Source: Promethearchaeota archaeon (GTDB lineage Archaea > Asgardarchaeota > Lokiarchaeia > Sigyniarchaeales > SOKP01). From it: a stretch of DNA of 45,400 bases. Position 1 is the stretch's first letter. The number at the start of each line of letters is the position of its first letter. The notes below the pieces were generated by a model that saw only the letters and a program-made list of their open reading frames with translations, was not told the DNA's origin and did no database searches. Below are positions 38,581 to 45,400 of this stretch, piece after piece. The position numbers were made by a program, and so were the translations under genes. The stretch spans positions 1 through 45,400 of the forward strand of contig JALGVJ010000041.1 in NCBI GenBank assembly GCA_029838195.1, read 5' to 3'.

Positions 38581-39738
38581 TTACGTCCAATAGGGTGTTT
38601 TTAAGAAATTTATTGATTCCAGCCGATCTAAATTCATGTTGGTAAGCGCATGAGAAATTTTCTCAATTTCTCCATGTTCTAAATAAAGTTCTTTAGGATT
38701 GGATTCTAATATACTGGTAATAATTCCTTTAAAATCGGCATGGTCGCTTAAAGGCAGGTAAATATCAGCGGGATTTTCCTTTCGATATGACTCAAAAAGA
38801 ACTCTTCCTGAGGGTACAATGATAAGGGATTCGGGGGTAGCTAATTCATTATAAGGACTTTTATTTATTGCGTGAGGAGGAATGATGAGAACATGATTTC
38901 TCTCTTCTTTCAATTTTCTTTTACCATAGTGTTTATAAGGAGCCCAGTTTGGTAAGGCTCGGCCATTCTTTTCAAGGATTCTAGCGATTGCGGCTATGTC
39001 CCGATCTAAAATGATTTCTTCCTCACATTGGAGCATTTCATGAATGACTTGTGCTTTTCCAAAAATAGTACAGGGAATGATGATTAGTTTACCCAAATCC
39101 AAGTTTTCTTGAACGATTTTATTTAAAAATTTGCGCAGTTCGGCAACGGATGGAAACGAAATCGACGGATCACCGTAAGTGCATTCCGTAATTAAATAAT
39201 CACAAGGAATGGGATTAAAACACCTTATACAAACCACTTTCTCCGAAGAACAGCGTTTTTCTGTGATAAAATCTCCAGTATAAAGAATCTTTTCCTCAGC
39301 CTCAATCATTAAGCCTATAGAGCCCGGCGCATGTCCATTATCAAAAATTGTAAATTTCATGCCTTTATATTCCATAGATTGAGGAAGTTGAGGGGTTTTT
39401 CCCATTAACCATGCGTGCTCTGGAATGATCAATTGATTATTCGTTCTTAATTCTGCAATATCTTTTGAAATTTTCGTACAAATAAATTTAACATCGATTT
39501 TATTCATCCTGATTTTTTCAAGAATTTCCAGAGGTACCCGGGGAATGTGGTCCATGTGCGCATGGGAAATGAAAATGAGCTCGGCTTTGGGAATCCAACA
39601 ATCTAAAGCAATGAAAGTGTTCTTAACTTTTATGAATAAACCATTATTTTTGGTATTTCCTATAATGATATTCGCATTCTTATTTTTAATTCTTTTTTCT
39701 TGCCATTTTTTTATTTCGAAAACATGGTTTTGAAACAT
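38581..39738 (-). CDS. MBL-fold beta-CASP-like nuclease linked to cas4
   Basis: The product is 385 aa from ATG 39738; an in-frame TTG lies 21 nt upstream, but AGAGG fits the ATG. The metallo-beta-lactamase motif HxHxDH is seen as SHAHMDH (59-64), followed by NGHAPGSIGLM, LYTGDF and a late LPLSDHADF. The last two mark a beta-CASP member related to CPSF73, Artemis and Snm1. It should be a metal-dependent DNA or RNA nuclease. It is the last gene of the minus-strand adaptation operon, 55 nt after cas4. A role in trimming prespacers or repairing integration sites is a reasonable guess; it may also be a general RNA-processing enzyme. Confidence 0.8.
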   Translation of the reverse strand: MFQNHVFEIKKWQEKRIKNKNANIIIGNTKNNGLFIKVKNTFIALDCWIPKAELIFISHAHMDHIPRVPLEILEKIRMNKIDVKFICTKISKDIAELRTNNQLIIPEHAWLMGKTPQLPQSMEYKGMKFTIFDNGHAPGSIGLMIEAEEKILYTGDFITEKRCSSEKVVCIRCFNPIPCDYLITECTYGDPSISFPSVAELRKFLNKIVQENLDLGKLIIIPCTIFGKAQVIHEMLQCEEEIILDRDIAAIARILEKNGRALPNWAPYKHYGKRKLKEERNHVLIIPPHAINKSPYNELATPESLIIVPSGRVLFESYRKENPADIYLPLSDHADFKGIITSILESNPKELYLEHGEIEKISHALTNMNLDRLESINFLKTPYWT

Positions 39739-39793
39739 TTTCAAGTACCTCTTGGTCAAGATTGTATTTCCTTTCCCTCTTACGAGTTTTTTA

Positions 39794-40459
39794 TCAAACT
39801 CTCAAACAATAATTCCGACATTCACAATCCGAACATTTTTTCTCCTCCTTGATGGGATCTGGCATGATTTCTGATTCAAGCATGGCTTTAATTTCCCGAA
39901 GGATCTGCATGACCCGTAATCTCTCTTCCACATCGATATAATAATCCACAAATTTGTCGTACTTAATATAATACACGCGCACTCTATTCACCAAAAAATC
40001 AAAATTTTTTTCTATCAATATTGCTTGAGCTATAGCCTGATATTTGTCGGGATTATCCAGTCCCTCAGAAGGCATGTTTCCCGTTTTAAACTCTACCGGA
40101 TATGCCTCTTTTCCATCATATTCAAAAAAATCAATTAATCCCACCAAACCTAATTCAGGATCATTTAAATAAACATTATAATAGCGATGAGCATACTTCT
40201 CGCTGAAATTTTTCTTGTTTTTAATTTTCTCGATATGCTCATGCTTTTCTTTTCCAAATTCCATTTTATAAGTCGGGGGCATGGGTGCTCTAAGAACATA
40301 TCGAAAATATAGCTTTCTTTTACAATAGAGATATTGCCGAATATCTTCCGTCCCAATGAAAGGGGTGGCGTATAAATATACATTAGGATTCGTATCTCTC
40401 AGTTGCCGCAACTGGTATTCACTCATCTTGTATTTCTTATAAGGTTCTTTTTCCTTCAC
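39794..40459 (-). CDS. cas4: Cas4, Fe-S RecB-like nuclease
   Basis: The product is 221 aa. Cys46 (LYCKRKLYF) and the C-terminal Cys209, Cys212 and Cys218 (CSDCECRNYC) form the 4Fe-4S site. The RecB nuclease core has His75, Asp110 (GLVGLIDFFEY) and Glu123-Lys125 (YPVEFKTG). Cas4 trims prespacers and checks the PAM with Cas1-Cas2. The start is taken as GTG 40459 with GGAG 8 nt upstream; the next in-frame ATG is codon 12. It lies 44 nt after cas2. Confidence 0.95.
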   Translation of the reverse strand: MKEKEPYKKYKMSEYQLRQLRDTNPNVYLYATPFIGTEDIRQYLYCKRKLYFRYVLRAPMPPTYKMEFGKEKHEHIEKIKNKKNFSEKYAHRYYNVYLNDPELGLVGLIDFFEYDGKEAYPVEFKTGNMPSEGLDNPDKYQAIAQAILIEKNFDFLVNRVRVYYIKYDKFVDYYIDVEERLRVMQILREIKAMLESEIMPDPIKEEKKCSDCECRNYCLRV

Positions 40460-40503
40460 TCATGGACTCCCTCCAATTTTTTCTATATTTTAACATGAAC
40501 TCT

Positions 40504-40797
40504 TCACATGGAAAGAATATCCTCAATGATTTTATAGCCATCTGCAAATTTCGATTTCACCGTAATGACATTTTGATGACATGAATTGCATACAGGAATA
40601 ACGCGTACATCTGCCTCAATTTTTTTTACCACCCTATCTAATCTCATGGCGATCTCCTCGGCTTTACTCCTCGTTAATTCTCCGTAAAATACGGAATAAT
40701 TTAATCGAACCATGCCGTAAGATAATAAAAGATCGGAAATCTTTTTCCGAACGGGGTCATGTTCCACGGGAATATCGTATATTATTAAATATCGCAT
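40504..40797 (-). CDS. cas2: Cas2, spacer-integration dimer subunit
   Basis: The product is 97 aa, the standard size. It has the ferredoxin-like first strand MRYLIIYDIPVEHD with the conserved Asp8, then the YGMVRLNYSVFYGEL strand-helix typical of Cas2. Two Cys (CNSCHQN) near residue 70 are a small oddity of this copy. It joins two Cas1 dimers to form the integrase. It is 87 nt downstream of cas1 and upstream of cas4. Confidence 0.97.
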   Translation of the reverse strand: MRYLIIYDIPVEHDPVRKKISDLLLSYGMVRLNYSVFYGELTRSKAEEIAMRLDRVVKKIEADVRVIPVCNSCHQNVITVKSKFADGYKIIEDILSM

Positions 40798-40884
40798 GTA
40801 CTCACTTCCGTTTTTATTTTTTTTATTTTACTTTCTTGACCTTTTTTTCACGTTTTAATTACAATTCTATTTAGATTTAATTGA

Positions 40885-41976
40885 TTACCAATTCATTATA
40901 AACGGCTCGTACTGCTTGGTTTTCCCCAGCAAGAAATTTGCTACTTTTCTCGCTTGACGAATCATCTGCGCTTTATAATTTATTTTTACCTTTTTCTTCT
41001 GCTTTGAGGAGGAGGGAGACGCATGCTTCTTTTCTCCAAAAATTTCTTGAGCTTGAGAACCCCCAAAAACCTCTTCTTTTAGTTTCTGATAAAAAATCCC
41101 CTTTTTCTCCTTTTTAAGATTATATCCTTGAAAAGACGATTCAAAATCTTCCGGTTTAATTACCTCTTTAAAAATCAGTTTCGCAACTAAACGATCTACA
41201 ACGGGTTGCCTAAATTCTTCTAAAAGATCTAAAGCTAAAGAAGGCTTGCCCGAACGATCGCTGTGCAAATATCCTCCATACAATTCCAATCCCGCCGCTG
41301 CTATTGCCGTTGTCACGTATCCTTGAAGGACAGTATATCCTAACGATAATAAAGAATTAACGGGATCCCGCGGAGGACGGCGCGTTCTCCTTAAAACCTT
41401 GAATCCATCGGGAAACAAATTCCCGTAATTTAGAAAATAAATCGCCGTCGATTTACCTTCCATGCCCATTAAGATGCTCCTTACCTCACTTATCCGCTTT
41501 CCTTTCATTTCATGACGTGAAAACGTCATTAATTTCTCCTCAATTTTTCCTATTTTTTTTGCGGCGGCCCGCAACATGCGATATTTACCCGGATTAGACT
41601 CTCTCCTATTTTTCGCAAAATACAACAATAACCTGCGCTTGTTCTCTATCGTTGAATACACAAATCGAGACGCCAAATGGCAACCCCGCCAATCTTCATA
41701 AGCAAGAATTTGCTGCCGCCGCGTGTGAATGGTCCCCAAATTAACAAAAGGCGTGTAAATGCCAAAAGGCTTCCCCATTGACGTGTAGATAATGTTAATC
41801 GCATGATATGATAATGCATGTAATGCCTGCGTGGATATTTGAATCCCTTGGTTCACGATCAAGCTCTCTATTTCTCTCAATGGGACAAGAATTGGTTTAT
41901 TATTTGGAACCGTGAGCTTTAACATTTCTTTTTCCTTTCCAACTCTCGTACCTGGCGTTTCTAATATCACGTCCAA
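40885..41976 (-). CDS. cas1: Cas1, CRISPR integrase
   Basis: The product is 363 aa. The catalytic residues are visible: Glu173 in GMEGKSTAIYF, His238 in YGGYLHSDRSGKPSLAL and Glu253 or Glu254 in DLLEEFRQP. The N-terminal beta domain ends near residue 80. The C-terminus has a basic, Ser/Lys-rich extension (about 310-345) before a final helix, longer than in minimal Cas1. The start appears to be TTG 41976, because a TAA lies in frame five codons upstream; the GTG two codons later is an alternative. GGTGG upstream can act as ribosome-binding site. Confidence 0.97.
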   Translation of the reverse strand: MDVILETPGTRVGKEKEMLKLTVPNNKPILVPLREIESLIVNQGIQISTQALHALSYHAINIIYTSMGKPFGIYTPFVNLGTIHTRRQQILAYEDWRGCHLASRFVYSTIENKRRLLLYFAKNRRESNPGKYRMLRAAAKKIGKIEEKLMTFSRHEMKGKRISEVRSILMGMEGKSTAIYFLNYGNLFPDGFKVLRRTRRPPRDPVNSLLSLGYTVLQGYVTTAIAAAGLELYGGYLHSDRSGKPSLALDLLEEFRQPVVDRLVAKLIFKEVIKPEDFESSFQGYNLKKEKKGIFYQKLKEEVFGGSQAQEIFGEKKHASPSSSKQKKKVKINYKAQMIRQARKVANFLLGKTKQYEPFIMNW

Positions 41977-41988
41977 TCCAAATCCACC

Positions 41989-42081
41989 TTATCCTTTCTT
42001 TTCCAATTCATTCAATTTCCAAAGGGCTCCTTTTGCCCGTATTAATTTTTTTAATTTTTTTAATTTTTTTTCGTTAAACAT
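41989..42081 (-). CDS. Possible 30-aa basic ORF between the zinc-ribbon gene and cas1
   Basis: ATG 42081 lies 6-7 nt after the stop of the 473-aa gene and the frame ends in TAA at 41989-41991, about 12 nt before the cas1 start. The peptide is MFNEKKLKKLKKLIRAKG and onward, a Lys-rich amphipathic helix. AGGT in the upstream gene's end could serve as its ribosome-binding site. It may be a coupling or leader peptide, or simply chance in an A-rich gap. Confidence 0.3.
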   Translation of the reverse strand: MFNEKKLKKLKKLIRAKGALWKLNELEKKG

Positions 42082-42087
42082 GTCTTT

Positions 42088-43509
42088 CTACCTAAAAGAT
42101 TTTCCGATTAATTCCCATATAGTAAGCATGGTAGGAAATTCCAAATGAACCGGTTTAACTATTAAAAATTGCCCAAATGCCCCCATTATTTCTTCAATTT
42201 CTAAATGGATTGCTTGATTTTTACTTTTGTCAAATGTGCTAAAGAATTTCTCCTGATTAAAAAAACCCAGTTCCGGATGCTCCGCTACATCATTCAAAAC
42301 CTTATCAAAATAATGTACCCATCCCCCTTTCTCCAATACAAGTTCCTCTAATCTCCTAATTACTCGATGATTTTCTAAATAACTTCTCAAATTCTCACTT
42401 AATGGCGTAAAACCATCCATGATATCGTGATAATCCACAATTTCAAGCTCGTGATGCTCCAAAATCCTTCTTATCAACTCTATCAAGAACGTTATTGAAG
42501 GCATTAACCACTCGTGAATCCGCTGTTTTACTACAAATCTCATATCTTGACTCCAATAACTCAATAATATCCATTCATTTACCGTAAATGAAGAAGAACC
42601 TCTCAAAAATCCACACCCATTTAAAATTCGCACTTGTCTTCTTAGCTCCCCCATTGCGCTCCAAGATGACCCGTTAATTGAAGCATTATAACTCTTGACA
42701 TACCGCTCTATCTCCTGTTGAACTTCTGATATTACTCCCGAAAGTAATGGTAAATTTAATATCTGCTTACTTCGCCCTAAAATCACCCCAAATAACCCTC
42801 CATTCCAAATCATTTGATATTTTATACTATCCAATGAGCCTATCAATATCTTCAATCTACAACTATCTTCTATTAATAATCCAATCCCATGATTTTTCAA
42901 ACACGGATTCAAAAGCTCCGGATCTAAAGGAAATTGACAACGCGGATTAAATATGTCCTCACAAAGCCCTTTCCACTGCCGATTAAACCCCTTGCCCCTA
43001 GTATCACTCTCCTCCTCATAATATTCATCAATAAAATCTCCTTGACCAAAAAATTCTTTCACACTACCATGATGACCTCCAGTTTTAGCATCACCATTCA
43101 AAGCCAAACTCCCACGTAACAAGCCCTCCAAACATTCCCAATACCCATGATATACCTTGGAAAAACAGCTGGAACAAAGGGCCACGGGAATGCCACGTGT
43201 CTTGAATAAGTCACCTACTTTTAATTCTTTAAAACAACCAGAACAATATCGTCCCTCAGATAACAACACGCTCACGGGACCAAAAAAAAATGATAACTGC
43301 GATGCCTCCCCCTCCCTAACGACATCTATATACGGATACCAACAACCATCATGCGGTTTATACACGATCCGCTTTATCACGCTCCTCGGATATAAATAAT
43401 CCATCATGCCCTCATGAAATACCCCATCCCACGCACTATACTGTGCTCTTGCCTCCTCGCCTAACTCCCTCTCCAATTCCGCTTTTATTGATAAATTCGA
43501 CTCCAACAT
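42088..43509 (-). CDS. Unassigned zinc-ribbon protein heading the cas1-cas2-cas4 operon
   Basis: The product is 473 aa. Residues 89-115 form a four-Cys zinc ribbon (YCSGC ... LCSSC). The N-terminal region (VIKRIVYKPHDGCWYPY) is beta-rich, and the rest is mainly helical with conserved-looking Trp residues (SYWSQDMRF, KGGWVHYFDKV). No nuclease, helicase or transposase motif was recognised. It is the first gene of a minus-strand run with cas1, cas2, cas4 and the MBL gene, separated from cas1 by about 110 nt. The position suggests a link to adaptation, but the function is unknown. Confidence 0.6.
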   Translation of the reverse strand: MLESNLSIKAELERELGEEARAQYSAWDGVFHEGMMDYLYPRSVIKRIVYKPHDGCWYPYIDVVREGEASQLSFFFGPVSVLLSEGRYCSGCFKELKVGDLFKTRGIPVALCSSCFSKVYHGYWECLEGLLRGSLALNGDAKTGGHHGSVKEFFGQGDFIDEYYEEESDTRGKGFNRQWKGLCEDIFNPRCQFPLDPELLNPCLKNHGIGLLIEDSCRLKILIGSLDSIKYQMIWNGGLFGVILGRSKQILNLPLLSGVISEVQQEIERYVKSYNASINGSSWSAMGELRRQVRILNGCGFLRGSSSFTVNEWILLSYWSQDMRFVVKQRIHEWLMPSITFLIELIRRILEHHELEIVDYHDIMDGFTPLSENLRSYLENHRVIRRLEELVLEKGGWVHYFDKVLNDVAEHPELGFFNQEKFFSTFDKSKNQAIHLEIEEIMGAFGQFLIVKPVHLEFPTMLTIWELIGKSFR

Positions 43510-44000
43510 TATTTCTACTCCCTAATCCCTCCTACCATGTTCAAATAACTCCTTTGAATTTTATTTTAAATTCCACCATTTAGAATCTGCCACCTCATCA
43601 ATCTCATATAATGTGACCTCCTTTTCACACACCACATTCCTTCCCTCTCACTTTAATTGAAAAATTTTATTATTTCTCCTAATAATATATACCTAAATAC
43701 GCACACGATTTGCGCCGACAAATCTCTATCATCCTTTATTACCACCCATTCAAATCTTCTTCTTTGCGTCTTCTCCGCCTCCTTCTTGCTACTTCTCGAT
43801 CTTCCTTATTAACCACTTAATAAAAGAATTTATTTTTAAATTTTTTCCTCTTCTTATTCCCCATTAGAATCTCGCTAAAACAAAAATCCTCCCATTAATC
43901 AATAAATCCACATCGAGCAGTAAATATATTAAAGTAAAGCCCATTCTACTTCACTTTAAACCCCCAAAACCAATTCTTGCTCCCTAATTTCCTACTTCCT
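43510..44000. other. T/C-rich intergenic region
   Basis: No gene was seen. The plus strand is strongly T/C-rich and therefore A/G-rich on the minus strand. It must contain the promoter of the minus-strand adaptation operon and leads into the orphan leader module. Confidence 0.4.
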
Positions 44001-44227
44001 CCTTTTTTCCCATTCCCCAATTCGAACAAGCTCTTCTTTTCACTTTCCATTCCTCACCCCCATCCCATCTCCCATTTTTATTTTTAAACTATTTAAATAT
44101 TTCCGAGCACCACCCACCTCCCCCTTTTTAAAAGCGCGAACTTGCTAAAAAAATCTTCACTTCTCGATGAAAAAAATCCTAAAAATTAAAATTGAAGCAA
44201 AGTTGATTAAACGATCTCCTAGGAGAT
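44001..44227 (+). repeat. Orphan leader module (copy 3) without an array
   Basis: This segment is a diverged relative of the start of the leader modules at 5281 and 44472. It shares CCATTCC..., AAGCTC, TATTTAAATATTTCCGAGCA (close copies have TTTCGAGCA) and TTGATTAAACGATCT. After the shared part it ends in a perfect 14-bp palindrome, ATCTCCTAGGAGAT (44214-44227), where the other copies continue differently. No repeats follow. It is probably an old leader that lost its array or a partial duplication. Confidence 0.6.
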
Positions 44228-44471
44228 AAATGAAAACCATCCATTATGGTACTCACATTAAAATTCGAAAACGGACACATCTCCTTCCCAAAACCAGCCT
44301 GAATTATCCATTCAATCGATTTATATCCTATTATCATTATTATATTCTAAAAATAAATTTCTCCAAATTTAATCTTCCCAAATCATGAATTCTTGATGAA
44401 TTTCCTCATATAACCCCATATCAATAAGAATTTAATAACCATTAAATTTTTTCCAATATCTCCGATGGGAA

Positions 44472-44850
44472 AAGCTCCTCAATTCACCTCCCATTATTCA
44501 CCCTCTTTCAAATCCCCATTTTCATATTTAAAGTATTTAAATATTTTCGAGCAACACCCCACTCCCATTTATAAAGGAAAAAAATCATTAAATAAATCTC
44601 CTTGCTACCATTATAAAAATTCGAAAAATCAAAATTAAAGCCAAATTGATCGAACGATCTTTCGTTAAATCAATGCTACATGCCCATCAGGATGCTCATG
44701 ATAAAATTCTGAAATGGGCGATTCTCCTCCCTGAATTGATTCCCTTTCAACCTTCTTTCATGAAAAAAACCCTTGCTCGCCATTCTCCAAGAAGCACTTT
44801 TTGTCGAGGATCCTTTATTAAGAACTCGATCGATCGGTAATGCTCGACCA
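44472..44850 (+). repeat. Leader module copy 2 (upstream of array 2)
   Basis: This copy is nearly collinear with 5307-5685, both about 379 bp long. The best-conserved block is at 44570-44760. Both copies end with a GATCGATCG/ATGCTCGAC motif. Copies 1 and 2 diverge after that and become identical again only in the last 42 nt before the arrays. Confidence 0.75.
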
Positions 44851-45017
44851 CTTGATGAAAAAATCGAAATCAAAAATATTAAAGGAAGCTCTAATATCAC
44901 TAAAATATTGCTGGAAACCGACTTAATTAAAATCTATAAATCAAGATTGACCAACTCCAGATGAAAGGATTATTGTTCTTGAAAACGGCGGGATGATCAT
45001 GAAAAAATAGGAAAAAA

Positions 45018-45059
45018 TTTATATAGGAGATTTATATTATATATTATAAATATATAATA
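45018..45059 (+). promoter_or_regulatory. CRISPR leader core and promoter of array 2
   Basis: These 42 nt are identical to 5853-5894: a TTTATATA TATA box (45018-45025) and a terminal perfect 10-bp inverted repeat (45035-45044 and 45050-45059) touching the first repeat. Here the TATA box is preceded by an A-run rather than AAAG. Confidence 0.75.
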
Positions 45060-45400
45060 GTCGCAAAGGAATAAGCTTCAAATAGAAGATTGAAATTGTT
45101 CCCATATTAATTCGTCAAGCTCGTTAGCCACTGCGTCGCAAAGGAATAAGCTTCAAATAGAAGATTGAAATGATGAGCAAGACCGAGAGAGAATTGATTT
45201 GGTCTCTTAATGTCGCAAAGGAATAAGCTTCAAATAGAAGATTGAAATCGTATTTGATGATAAAGGGAATTTATTGACTTTAGGCAGTCGCAAAGGAATA
45301 AGCTTCAAATAGAAGATTGAAATTATTATTGATGATGTAATCTGGAATCTCTATCTTGAAGTCGCAAAGGAATAAGCTTCAAATAGAAGATTGAAATTGT
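45060..45400 (+). CRISPR. CRISPR array 2 (continues beyond the window)
   Basis: Five 37-nt repeats start at 45060, 45133, 45212, 45287 and 45361, with four complete spacers and the beginning of a fifth. The repeat differs from that of array 1 at two places, both C to T: position 13 (GGAATAAGC) and position 37 (ends GATTGAAAT). All five copies are identical to each other. The orientation is the same as array 1 and the leader lies to the left. Confidence 0.99.

Overview
The window is an AT-rich archaeal defence island, and almost all of it is one composite CRISPR-Cas locus. Archaeal origin is inferred from repeats ending ATTGAAAC, TATA-box promoters placed just upstream of the arrays, CARF/winged-helix regulators, frequent GTG/TTG starts and the overall gene set. 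The lone bacterial-type thiolase and the AT-richness would suit an Asgard-like lineage, but nothing here proves that.

Layout. 1-410: a hairpin-rich, probably non-coding RNA region. 410-3260: three broken or hypothetical genes on the minus strand: a frameshifted HExxH metallopeptidase, its small helical partner, and remnants of an McrC-like restriction nuclease. 3915-5114: an intact acetyl-CoA acetyltransferase. 5281-5894: CRISPR leader. 5895-14739: a very long array of 118 repeats of 37 nt by my hand count. 14740-16171: debris, including a decayed Csm6/Csx1-like CARF-HEPN gene. 16355-25173: a type III-A module (cas10/csm1, csm2, csm3, csm4, csm5, a HEAT-repeat protein, cas6). 25275-27450, minus strand: an intact Csx1 and a small winged-helix protein. 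27928-36612: a type I-B module (cas8b, an unknown helical gene, cas7, cas5, an unknown HEPN-motif gene, cas3). 36631-38506: a CARF/winged-helix regulator and a second cas6. 38581-43509, minus strand: an adaptation operon reading 473-aa zinc-ribbon protein, tiny ORF, cas1, cas2, cas4, MBL/beta-CASP protein. 44001-45059: one orphan and one functional-looking copy of the leader module. 45060-45400: a second array that runs off the window.

How it works together. Cas1-Cas2-Cas4 should add spacers at the two leaders, which end in an identical 42-nt promoter segment. Two Cas6 paralogues would process the shared repeat family. The I-B complex (Cas8b/7/5 with Cas3) would attack DNA and the Csm complex RNA and transcribed DNA. 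Cas10 probably makes cyclic oligoadenylate, sensed by the CARF protein Csx1 and perhaps by the DUF6293-like regulator.

Most noteworthy: an unassigned protein with a canonical HEPN RNase motif inside the type I-B operon; a HEAT-repeat protein inside the III-A operon; a second CARF-HEPN effector killed by stop codons that all look like C-to-T changes, one apparently at its catalytic Arg codon; triplicated leader modules, one without an array; two spacers covering the same target on opposite strands; and a block-wise switch of the last repeat base.
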